Part shown: piece by piece, positions 56,801-64,000 of the stretch
How the letters are laid out: each line of letters starts with the position of its first letter
Position numbering within the stretch: position 1 is the stretch's first letter
Source: an uncultured Clostridia bacterium
GTDB taxonomy: Bacteria > Bacillota > Clostridia > Lachnospirales > CAG-274
Length of the DNA stretch: 64,000 nt
Reading direction: 5' to 3'
NCBI GenBank assembly: GCA_947627855.1
Contig: CANQXR010000003.1
Location: 50,766 to 114,765 of the forward strand
Made by a program: the position numbers and the translations under genes
Notes under the pieces: generated by a model
What the model saw: the letters and a program-made list of their open reading frames with translations, nothing else
What the model was told of the DNA's origin: nothing
The model's database searches: none

Positions 56801-58061
56801 TCTCTATAAACCATTTGAAGTTGGTTTTATTTTCATCTCCGGAATAATCCCCACTCAGAAACTGAAAAATTGTTCTTTGGTTTGAGCTTATGTCCTTTGC
56901 AATAAATTTCAACAAATAAGCTGCATAGGGATGCATAGGAAGAAGCACCCGAAAATCCTCGTCCTGAATGTTAAAATCCTTGTTTTTTATTAATTCAACA
57001 CTGCCCCGTTTAACTCTGCTCCAAAGTTCATCACAGGTTGATTTCCATTCATCAGCCAAATCCGGCTCGTGATGAAGAGCCTGTCCCAAAAGCTTGAATG
57101 CAGTGCTTTCCTCCAGTTCGATCGTGTCAAGCTTGAACCGTGCCTCGATTATAGTTTTTGACCCCTTGTCTTGAATAAGCTGTCCCGCCGAACTGTGAGT
57201 AATCAGAAACAGATAACAGCTTATGCGGGAAGACGCCTGGGCAATTTCCTGCAAACCGGTTATGTTGTTCTGATTGTTTCTGAAGTATTCCGTAAATTCA
57301 TCCCATACAAAAACGATTGCATACAGATTGTTTCCTTTGCGGACATCTTCAAGCCAATCCACAATATCATCAGGCGACATAGACCAGTTAAAGCCTTCAA
57401 GGGCTGCAACTTCAATTATAGTATCAAGAATACTAAGCTTGTCTTCAAGATCAAGCTCCTCCAGATCTTTAATAATACTTTCCACAGAGCCATATTCCAT
57501 AAACTTGCTGCGATATTTGTTGAATGCTCCTTGAAAGTTAAAAGCTGAGGTATCCGGATGTTTCAGAATTGTAAGTACCCTGTCGGACAAGCTCTCTGCG
57601 CCCATATAGGAAAGCCCTGCATCAGAAATTGCTTTCCGTACAGATTCAACAATAGCGTTGAACAGCTTGTCCTGTGTATTTATTCCTGCTGAAGCACTTC
57701 TCTGCACCACAAGTATACGACCCCTGGATCTCACCCCTATTATCCTTGAAAGTAAGGTATCCATGCCGTTCTGAGTGAAATACGGTGTTATTGATTCAAT
57801 GCTGTCCTCTAAAATATGCTTTATAACAAAAGACGCATAGGTTTTTCCCGTTCCGTAAGCACCGCTCATCCAAATACTTCTGTCTTTTGTTTCATTGTTT
57901 TTTTCAAGTGTTTCAACAACATCTCTCAAAATTTTTTTGAAGCTGTCGTGGGGATAAAATGACTGCCATTTATCAGGATAAGCCTTGTCGCTGTTCCTGC
58001 TGAACACAGGAATAAAATTAGGATCAACCTTTATGTATTCGTTATACAATCTTACTGCCAT
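53847..58061 (-). CDS. brxC: BrxC-type large P-loop ATPase of BREX
   Basis: About 1404 residues. It opens MAVRLYNEYIKVDPNFIPVF, followed by the Walker A region SIWMSGAYGTGKTYASFVIK (about 63-82) and Walker B YAIVFVWDEFTEYF (about 250). A very long helical body follows, with HPVSRMKAVINDIVEQ-type segments typical of BrxC/PglY. The ATG at 58061 has AGGAGG 8 bp upstream; another ATG two codons earlier is too close to it. BrxC is essential in all studied BREX systems and resembles ORC/DNA-loading AAA proteins. It is 13 bp from brxP. The BREX-4 form is longer than BrxC of type 1. Confidence 0.92.
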   Translation of the reverse strand: MAVRLYNEYIKVDPNFIPVFSRNSDKAYPDKWQSFYPHDSFKKILRDVVETLEKNNETKDRSIWMSGAYGTGKTYASFVIKHILEDSIESITPYFTQNGMDTLLSRIIGVRSRGRILVVQRSASAGINTQDKLFNAIVESVRKAISDAGLSYMGAESLSDRVLTILKHPDTSAFNFQGAFNKYRSKFMEYGSVESIIKDLEELDLEDKLSILDTIIEVAALEGFNWSMSPDDIVDWLEDVRKGNNLYAIVFVWDEFTEYFRNNQNNITGLQEIAQASSRISCYLFLITHSSAGQLIQDKGSKTIIEARFKLDTIELEESTAFKLLGQALHHEPDLADEWKSTCDELWSRVKRGSVELIKNKDFNIQDEDFRVLLPMHPYAAYLLKFIAKDISSNQRTIFQFLSGDYSGDENKTNFKWFIENFAYDYGKWNYLTVDYLWDYFFKISNVDLDEAFIQTISHYNNFASLCDDPNNPRLGERRRRVLKVTLLLAALQLKNGAEARTGATSLLRPTLANIKACFAGTPQETTAEQDLNYFASKGIIGRIESSKEVLFVMASASIDTERMKQIIEETKKNITFEKLVADSNYKISDKFMPDGYLKWRMKVVNVTPVNAVAAAGKVGKTENQIPTFFVFAKNEAEQGRVKETVAAIFDKIGNRCIVVDFSALPFTDVQFSRFIESKAKEAYFSKISNQKPQLNLAKKNSEEVLDEWKRKLYTTSLYVYSAPNECIQKTGGANLRKAFKEINAKFYGCGLEEIAQNDKLFAETGFKETVAQMAMEKINVPANYSYIKYISQKLKNDNLWNTPKYWEAYPAHPVSRMKAVINDIVEQGFKKGTMVSISDIWAELKKPPFGLLPNTGSVFLLGFLLAEYADSTYYKRDMNNNTVSLNYIDLSEIIFGVVKGLKKAEGQFIVQQTPEQMEFCRITGEIFNIAKDKRNSVDDIAKNVNIYLINNKYPMWAMRYYIEEELSGHEYKDALVELTTLFCEFIKPETKDDRNRSNVVNDIYKLYQKYNAIDEVYRDNLNIENMRSGMAYYIGRYKPKLIMLAGELEINAKEYLELLNKKLSNDSSYLWELGDTNRQIDNLYIDLKLIKDINQVLTTRQKTYSDARKALIEKLKMVKIPDALLKELKPGLNTIIECFYLIKENAQFDKEKTSSVIANFASDFVEFFNNQYEVFCRAVEKALKTSVPAGDLEHLFNRVPSETLFGPTDRFTTTMQHELNNFHKSEKTRMMFDAWKKATESTDPAEWSQKKGIPILCLFTEDIINAQKIFAALNKTSNLPAEKDIDDAIEFLQSGKLDVLNNKEECAEKFIGFFAGEYAYVISSADELKDQLRLAAGPRVYDWYDKANSCRGKVQEFATECYRLKFRSQAKERIRKLTAEQAQKYLYDLIEKDPLLGINILKG

Positions 58062-58074
58062 AACCATATCCTCC

Positions 58075-60423
58075 TCAAATCAGTGAAAGAACATCTATTG
58101 CCTTTTTCCCGTTCTTTCCGGCGGGCAGGTCAATATTTTCCATAATTCCTTTATTAAAGTCAACCTGAATAAACTCGCTGTAATTATTGGCAAGTCCCTG
58201 TAAAATAGGTTTAAGACTATCCCGCTCGATCCCGAATATTGCACGTGGACTTAAGCCCTCCCTTTCATCATCATCTGACAAAAGATCCGTTAATGTAAAG
58301 CTGTACAAACCGTCCATTTTTTCCGCAAATTTATATATGGAATATAATACAACTATCGGTTCTGCATCATACCAACTACCCTTAGTTATTGCCGAAACAG
58401 CTTTCCCTTTGATTTCACAATCTCCTTGTAAAAGAAGCCACCCAATAGGAGATGATCTCAGGGTTTCCTTAAGGGAGCTAAGAGCATTCTTTTTTACTGT
58501 AGTTGAATACTCATCTCCAAGCATAATGGGAAGATCATTGGCGGAATAAACTCGACCAACTTCTATTTTTCTTGCATACCAACCAATAATCGGTGATTCA
58601 TAACATAAATTAGTATAAATTATACCCCATGTTATAGGTGAGTCACTGCCTAAGAGCTTTAGTTTCTCACCAAGTGGTGTTATTGCATTATTCTCTGTTA
58701 TTCCCGCTTCTTTCAGCCATACTTTAAATCCGATTATCATATATTTGCCCATACGGTCATTTGTCCAAAAGTTGTCGAGCAATTCAAAATATAACTCCAG
58801 CCACTCTTGCCTAAACCCAAAGTTTTGATATCTGCTAATATTTTTCATACTCATATTTTTTCCTCCTCCAGTAATTCCAAGGGATCTTGCAACCACGCAT
58901 CCCTTGGATGAATCTAAGCATCTTTCACAGTGTGCACAGTTATTGATGACAATATCATCATATGTAACATTTAAAGCTCCATATGCACATTCAGCCATAC
59001 ACTCACCGCAATTCACACAATAAGCCGCTTTATTGAGCGCATTTTTAAATAAGTACATAAACCTTACTGATAAAGGCGATCTAATCAATGCAGGAAGAGT
59101 AATTATTGTTGATCTCTTGTCGACCTGAACAGTAAAATCTATATTAATATCTTTATACCTGATCGAATATTTATCTTCTCCTACTTTTACAACAGGGGCA
59201 ACGGTTGTCATCCATTTGTCCCAGTTATAATTACTTTCAGTAATGATAAACTTTACCATACCTCCAGTTTTAACTTCTGTAATTTTGTTTCCCCCAAATG
59301 AAAGCTCTTTACCTCCGATTCTGGACTTCCAACCTCCCGACTGAAGGTAATTCTGTTTATCTTTCTCTGATGAGAAAGATTTCGTAATACTGTTAGATAC
59401 AATATTAAGAAGCGGAGCTACCTCATCAGGAAAAATATGATTTAATACACATTCATACCAGTCAGATGCCATAGGACACAACTTGCAGCCAACACGATAA
59501 GCTCCAAAACGGTATAACTTATTAAACAGAAGTCCATATTGGAAAATGTATAAAAACAATTCACACGAACTCCATTTTAAAATCGGACTACAGTTATACT
59601 GCACGGCGTGTTTGTTTCCATCGGAAATCATTGTGTATGTAGACCGCGCATCGCTTTCTTCCGCTCTGACTCCATCAAACACCATCACCTTGAATGGTCG
59701 CCGAGCATCTGGATATTTTTTCTTATATATTTCCTTAAGTTTAGCAATAGAGGGAGCAGTTTTATGGACGCTGCAGCACCAGCGAAGTTTACGGGCCGGA
59801 AAACCTATTTTACTCCACGATTCCTCTGCTTTGAAATTTGTTCTTGCTTCATACCATTCCAATGTCGGCCAATGTTTTTTAGCCTCATTTAAAGCCTGAT
59901 ATGTTGTGCTAAGCTCCATGGTGGTATCACCAAATATAACAACAAAATCATCATGCGGAAGCGCCCTCTGCACAATGTCCAACATTACTATAGAATCTTT
60001 TCCACCACTAAATGCAGCATAAAACATGCTAACTTTGGACTTGTAATCCAAATAATTTTTATATGTTGTTTTAAGCGTCCTTTGCACCAAACCATTCATT
60101 ATGCTCTCATTTTTGGAAAGCATACGAGTGATATCGACGGGTTCTATTTCAAGATTAGGAACTATATTTTTTATAATAGGCATTTCATATAGTCCGCCTC
60201 CCGTAATTTCACACACCATCTCCCCTTTATAAAAATATCTGCGAGCCTCTGCCCACATTAAAGGTGTTTCGCAGTCAGGGAAAGACCAACCATAATTTTT
60301 ATCAAGCCCAAGAAAACGCAGTTCTTCAGCAAATACCGGTCTTACCTCTTTTGTAACGCCGGTTATTTTTGTGGGCAGAAGGACATATCCCCCTGTCTCT
60401 TTGTCCCATTCGTAATTATACAT
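58075..60423 (-). CDS. brxP: BrxP, PAPS-reductase/DndC-like enzyme with ferredoxin-type cysteines
   Basis: 782 residues. The ATP-pyrophosphatase/PAPS-reductase part carries the PP-loop FYAAFSGGKDSIVMLDIVQR (SGGKDS at 139-144), FVVIFGDTTMELSTTY, RWCCSVHKTAPS and the cysteine group RVGCKLCPMASDWYEC (about 317-332), as in DndC, where these cysteines hold an Fe-S cluster. A further module at about 465-515 has two ferredoxin-like CxxCxxC motifs (CVNCGECMAECAYGALNV, CAHCERCLDSSKGC). The C-terminal 250 residues are helical and without known motifs. BrxP marks BREX type 4, which has no PglX methylase. By analogy with DndC it should activate DNA or a carrier for sulfur insertion. GTAGGAA precedes the ATG. 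Confidence 0.9.
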   Translation of the reverse strand: MYNYEWDKETGGYVLLPTKITGVTKEVRPVFAEELRFLGLDKNYGWSFPDCETPLMWAEARRYFYKGEMVCEITGGGLYEMPIIKNIVPNLEIEPVDITRMLSKNESIMNGLVQRTLKTTYKNYLDYKSKVSMFYAAFSGGKDSIVMLDIVQRALPHDDFVVIFGDTTMELSTTYQALNEAKKHWPTLEWYEARTNFKAEESWSKIGFPARKLRWCCSVHKTAPSIAKLKEIYKKKYPDARRPFKVMVFDGVRAEESDARSTYTMISDGNKHAVQYNCSPILKWSSCELFLYIFQYGLLFNKLYRFGAYRVGCKLCPMASDWYECVLNHIFPDEVAPLLNIVSNSITKSFSSEKDKQNYLQSGGWKSRIGGKELSFGGNKITEVKTGGMVKFIITESNYNWDKWMTTVAPVVKVGEDKYSIRYKDINIDFTVQVDKRSTIITLPALIRSPLSVRFMYLFKNALNKAAYCVNCGECMAECAYGALNVTYDDIVINNCAHCERCLDSSKGCVVARSLGITGGGKNMSMKNISRYQNFGFRQEWLELYFELLDNFWTNDRMGKYMIIGFKVWLKEAGITENNAITPLGEKLKLLGSDSPITWGIIYTNLCYESPIIGWYARKIEVGRVYSANDLPIMLGDEYSTTVKKNALSSLKETLRSSPIGWLLLQGDCEIKGKAVSAITKGSWYDAEPIVVLYSIYKFAEKMDGLYSFTLTDLLSDDDEREGLSPRAIFGIERDSLKPILQGLANNYSEFIQVDFNKGIMENIDLPAGKNGKKAIDVLSLI

Positions 60424-60468
60424 TTCCTACAACCTCATCTTAAATATATATTTCCACTGTATGTTTAA

Positions 60469-63400
60469 TCATTCTCCTTTACAATGGACACCCGTTTTAT
60501 CGACATAGAAGTATTCGGAACTTTCAAGGAAGTTTGGCATATTAACTTCTATAAGTCCCTCCTCTTTAAGCCAATCTCTCATTTCAGTCTTTGAGGTAAA
60601 GGTGCCTTTGTGAACCTCATCTCTCAGAATCTCAACCAGAAAATCTTCATAAGACTTTGTCCGGTAGACATCAGATACATATATAGTATTTATATATTTC
60701 AAAGAAGCTCTCACGCCCAAAAATATCACACCGATTTTTTTGCTTTGTAACATGAGATTTTCAAGCAGAAACCCATTCCAGTCAACATTGATTTCCGGAA
60801 ACCATAGAAAATCGGTTACCTTTGATCCGGCAATATAGCCATTTGTTTCAATAAGCTCCTTTACATTATTTACGGCTTCATCAATAATCTCATCCGTAAT
60901 GCCGGTAAGCTCCCGTTTCATAAGCTTTGTCCTGCTGATTCTGATATAATCCGGCGCAAGAGACATAACTAAATTAGCTATCGAAGTATACCGAATATTG
61001 TTTTCATTACATATATCAACAAGATTTTCAATTTCAATCGTGTCAAAGCTCTTTATATGCTGAAGAGTTACACTGCTTCTTGTAATATCACGTCTGAGGC
61101 TACCAATTCTTGCAATATATGGTTTCGTAAATCTGAATTCTTCTCTGAACATATAATTCAGTGCCGCAAAAAATTTACTTTTATCGTCAAAGTCATTGCG
61201 ATATAAAAAGTCCGGAAATTTTTCTGAAAAATCCTCATAAATTTTATCGATACTTACCGGAATATCCATACAGGTCTGCGTTAAATATTCACGAATCAAG
61301 TCATAATCTTCAGGTTGAATATCAAATTGATTCGTATGAATAAAATAGCCGCCGTCAATGTAAAACACATTAGCGCTTTTTCTCATTATTTTATAAAGCT
61401 CAGAATCTGTCCAAAATTGAAATTCAGCTAATATTTCCGACTTGTGTACAATACCCCTTTCTTCCATAAATGCTTCCAATTCATCTTCAATAGTTATATC
61501 CGGCACTTTTCTGATACAATCCCTGGAGGTGTTATATTTACAGCCATATTTCTTCAGCGCCCCTTGCAAAAGATATTTGTTTGTTATTTGTGAGCCTTCA
61601 AGCTCATTTTTCATTGCTTTAAAAATCTCGCTGTAAAACAAAATAGATCTGGGAGATGTTTCGATATAATCGTTAATCCCATCTATTAGCTTTTTGTCTA
61701 CTTGCATATAATCCGGATGAATGTATTTTGCACGATCACATAAAACACCCATCCTGCAAACCTGAGCATCGATCGCCCGTGAAGTGACACCATTGACCTT
61801 AGCATTTTCTCCGAAAATCTCCGTCATGTACCTACTAAACCTTTCTTCGTCATAAGCATCAGCAATTTTATATCCGGCTCTGAAACGATTTTTGAAAACA
61901 TATTCGTACATAAAGGCGTTTGTAATTCTGCCACGATAATAAAAAGAATTTGTCCTCTTATAAACTTTATCAAACTTGTTCTTTAATAATATTATAGGAA
62001 CAGAATTATTGGCAGCAAGATTTGCAAGATATGTCAGAATTTCATCATCTTTATGAATTTCTATAACTTCAGGCAAAGACGCCAGTAAATCTTCTATTTT
62101 GAAACGAAGTATATCCTCGTCATAATGCTCTGCTTCATTTTCTTTAATAACAATCGCTTCAAACTCTTTTGAGTAGAAGTAAAAGTCATGTTTCGGATTG
62201 TATTTTAAGCAATGCCACAGTATTTCTGTAAATTCATCGCCCAAAATTTCTTTCAAATCGTCGAAAAACAGAATGCCGTCTTCCTGCTTTAAGGCATACA
62301 CAAGCATTATCAGATCATATTTTTGCCGTCTATATAATTCCCAAAATTTAGTGTGGACCTTATTGCAAATCTGACGGGCACGTTCACGTGTGATTCCAAA
62401 AAGCTCACCAATATATAAAAGGGTTTTGCCTTTGGACTGCATCACAAACGCCTCTAAAGTTCTTTCGTTTTCCTCAGAAAATGAACTGCGCATCTTTTCA
62501 GTAATATCGGAAGCCAAAGCAGCAACATCAAAATTCAGCCATTTGAGAAGTCTGTTTATTTCTGCTGCTAATGTAATCTTATTCTTGTCCTGCCGGACTT
62601 TTTCAATCAGGATAGGTATATCCTTTACCTTTGTATTATTATCACATTCTGACAACAGCAAAACAATCTCATCATTGCGTTTTGTTGCTGAGTATGCACG
62701 AATAAATGGAACAACATTTAGCTGACATACAGATTCAGACAAACAAGCCATTTTCTGCGCCGCTTCCCTTTTAGCACTGCAATATTCTATGTATGGTTTA
62801 GCAAACTTTGACAATGCCACAGATATCGCAGCACTATAGTCAGGGTTAAGGTATGTCTCCAGGCAAATTTCCGCACCCGATATTTCAACAGCTTCTTTTA
62901 TTTTTGCCAAATCATTTAGCTTGTCTGCTTCAATATTATCAAAAGAATATTCGTCGCCCAACAAAATTGCTTCTACAGCATTTTTTATTTCGGGAGTAAG
63001 CCTGTTGTTTTTATTTTTTTTACGCTGATAAGACATCGATAAATTATCACTGTCGGACAAAAAATAAGAAACAAACTCCTTTGTTTTCTGAAAAATTTCA
63101 CGTATACTCTTCTCGCCCATATTACGTATTAACTGAAGCCCATCGACAGTTTTTGATAGAACTCCGGCAACAGTGGTTATACCCTCTTTGTTCATACAGT
63201 TGGAAGAGCGCCTTCCTAAATCCAGCTCTGTAATCTCAACATTTTCAAATAATGAAACATCAACACCAAAAAGCTGTGCCAATGTATTTTGTCTTTCCGA
63301 TGATGATATTTCAAATGAAAAGGGTTCTGTATATTCAGCAGAAGACATAGTCTCTTTGTCTTCACTAAATAAGTCTGCATCAGCCTTATCTGACCCTTTA

Positions 63401-63735
63401 TTTGCATCAACAACCCCTTCCACATAAAAGTAATCCGATTCATCTTCAGCTGTATCAACAGGCGCTTCTGTTACATCATCCTCTTGTGTTGTTTCGTTAT
63501 TTGGCTCTTTGATATCATCGGGGATAAAAACATGGTTATCTAACATAAAAGCAGGGTTAGCTAACATTGTTTTGATCTTTTCAATATACTCCCTCGTCTG
63601 CCCTGAAATTGTTCTGAATGCAACAAAATCAACCTTGGTCAAGTCAGATATAAAAATCTTGCCGGATGAAGAACAATAGGAAAGAAAGTCAGAATATTCA
63701 CTTGTTATTATATCAGAAATTCTCACCTGTTCCAT
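60469..63735 (-). CDS. Large alpha-CTD/sigma-region-4-like protein heading the BREX-4 operon
   Basis: About 1088 residues (1103 if the ATG at 63780 is used; GGAGG at 63738-63760 favours the inner start). In 1103 numbering: an N-terminal helical domain (16-80); an acidic linker (88-160); a helix-hairpin-helix domain like the RNA polymerase alpha-subunit C-terminal domain at 176-240 (ITELDLGRRSSNCMNKEGIT, then LQLIRNMGEKSIREIF); a helical region; a sigma-70 region 4-like helix-turn-helix at 438-480 (LLYIGELFGITRERARQICN); then about 600 residues of helical, winged-helix-like repeats. It is 45 bp upstream of brxP. I infer a DNA-binding regulator or a target-recognition subunit of the system. No standard BREX subunit has this architecture to my knowledge. 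Confidence 0.75.
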   Translation of the reverse strand: MEQVRISDIITSEYSDFLSYCSSSGKIFISDLTKVDFVAFRTISGQTREYIEKIKTMLANPAFMLDNHVFIPDDIKEPNNETTQEDDVTEAPVDTAEDESDYFYVEGVVDANKGSDKADADLFSEDKETMSSAEYTEPFSFEISSSERQNTLAQLFGVDVSLFENVEITELDLGRRSSNCMNKEGITTVAGVLSKTVDGLQLIRNMGEKSIREIFQKTKEFVSYFLSDSDNLSMSYQRKKNKNNRLTPEIKNAVEAILLGDEYSFDNIEADKLNDLAKIKEAVEISGAEICLETYLNPDYSAAISVALSKFAKPYIEYCSAKREAAQKMACLSESVCQLNVVPFIRAYSATKRNDEIVLLLSECDNNTKVKDIPILIEKVRQDKNKITLAAEINRLLKWLNFDVAALASDITEKMRSSFSEENERTLEAFVMQSKGKTLLYIGELFGITRERARQICNKVHTKFWELYRRQKYDLIMLVYALKQEDGILFFDDLKEILGDEFTEILWHCLKYNPKHDFYFYSKEFEAIVIKENEAEHYDEDILRFKIEDLLASLPEVIEIHKDDEILTYLANLAANNSVPIILLKNKFDKVYKRTNSFYYRGRITNAFMYEYVFKNRFRAGYKIADAYDEERFSRYMTEIFGENAKVNGVTSRAIDAQVCRMGVLCDRAKYIHPDYMQVDKKLIDGINDYIETSPRSILFYSEIFKAMKNELEGSQITNKYLLQGALKKYGCKYNTSRDCIRKVPDITIEDELEAFMEERGIVHKSEILAEFQFWTDSELYKIMRKSANVFYIDGGYFIHTNQFDIQPEDYDLIREYLTQTCMDIPVSIDKIYEDFSEKFPDFLYRNDFDDKSKFFAALNYMFREEFRFTKPYIARIGSLRRDITRSSVTLQHIKSFDTIEIENLVDICNENNIRYTSIANLVMSLAPDYIRISRTKLMKRELTGITDEIIDEAVNNVKELIETNGYIAGSKVTDFLWFPEINVDWNGFLLENLMLQSKKIGVIFLGVRASLKYINTIYVSDVYRTKSYEDFLVEILRDEVHKGTFTSKTEMRDWLKEEGLIEVNMPNFLESSEYFYVDKTGVHCKGE

Positions 63736-63858
63736 ATTAATAACCCTGCCTCCGTCTATTTGTCTTGATTTAACGCCCATTAATTCTCTAAAGCATAGTG
63801 AAAAGTCTTACAAACTAATCATATAAGCTTAAATGCCCAAACAATCAAATTTTCGTTA

Positions 63859-63873
63859 GTGTTTAAGAAACAC
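63859..63873 (-). promoter_or_regulatory. Perfect palindrome at the BREX operon start site, operator candidate
   Basis: GTGTTT-AAG-AAACAC is a perfect 6+6 inverted repeat. It begins 8 bp after the -10 box, i.e. at the predicted first transcribed bases, where a bound repressor would block initiation. The helix-turn-helix protein encoded next is an obvious candidate binder, but this is not shown. Confidence 0.55.
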
Positions 63874-63880
63874 ATTTTAT

Positions 63881-63909
63881 ATTATAACACATCATTTTTC
63901 ACATTTCAA
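63881..63909 (-). promoter_or_regulatory. Sigma-A promoter of the BREX-4 operon
   Basis: The minus strand reads TTGAAA, a 17-bp spacer and TATAAT. It is about 140 bp upstream of the preferred start of the first gene. No other promoter of this quality was seen inside the operon, so all seven genes are probably expressed from here. Confidence 0.8.
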
Positions 63910-64000
63910 GTCGTACCAACAAATGATCACGTGAATCTAATTCTGTAACAAAACTGAAACATCAATAAGTTCAATAAAACAGCGAATAAATTTCGCTAAA

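Overview
The window looks like a chromosomal segment of a gut-type, low-to-mid-GC Gram-positive anaerobe (Bacillota, Clostridia; Ruminococcus/Oscillospiraceae-like is my best guess). The reasons are strong AGGAGG ribosome sites, consensus sigma-A promoters, S-layer-homology (SLH) proteins, an LPQTG sortase-type adhesin, a c-di-GMP-I riboswitch and an AbrB/SpoVT-type fragment. No rRNA, tRNA or CRISPR array was seen.

Layout. (1) 1-9.2 kb: a very large SLH-anchored surface protein, broken by a +1 frameshift near 1078 and one in-frame TGA at 3685, with beta-helix, CxxCG, Ca-loop-like and InlB-type repeats. (2) 9.2-11 kb: debris, including an SLH relic, a toxin-like 32-aa peptide element, and a serine recombinase interrupted by an ISAs1-family relic. 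(3) 11-19 kb, minus strand: a six-gene surface-polysaccharide operon (VTC domain, DUF4956, CotH, glycosidase-like, HEAT protein, family 2 glycosyltransferase) behind a consensus promoter, a c-di-GMP-I aptamer and an intrinsic terminator. (4) 19.7-22.8 kb: a second SLH protein. (5) 23.5-27.4 kb: small immunity-type genes (DUF4304, DUF5071-like and others) mixed with toxin/RHS tails and a duplicated promoter. (6) 27.6-40 kb: a small lipoprotein and a 4020-aa LPQTG adhesin with 534-bp tandem repeats and an 11-base poly-G leader tract. (7) 40.4-48.6 kb: a DUF1848 gene, then a region bounded by two inverted IS256-family relics and filled with decayed toxin-antitoxin genes (VbhA/Fic, Fic, zeta), an IS1182 relic and a membrane protein gene.

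(8) 48.7-63.9 kb, minus strand, is the most interesting part: an intact seven-gene operon with BREX type 4 content (brxP, brxC, pglZ, brxL). It opens with a ~1100-aa protein combining an RNA polymerase alpha-CTD-like and a sigma region 4-like domain, and closes with a small four-plus-cysteine protein and a DndA/IscS-like cysteine desulfurase. BrxP is a PAPS-reductase/DndC-like enzyme with iron-sulfur cysteines. A desulfurase in the same operon suggests a sulfur-based (phosphorothioate) DNA mark made by BREX instead of a PglX methylase. A sigma-A promoter with a perfect palindrome at its predicted start site precedes the operon.

Together the genes describe a surface-attachment and biofilm lifestyle (c-di-GMP-controlled polysaccharide, SLH and sortase adhesins), an interbacterial-toxin immunity patch, and a defence island with an intact BREX-4 system beside decayed toxin-antitoxin modules.
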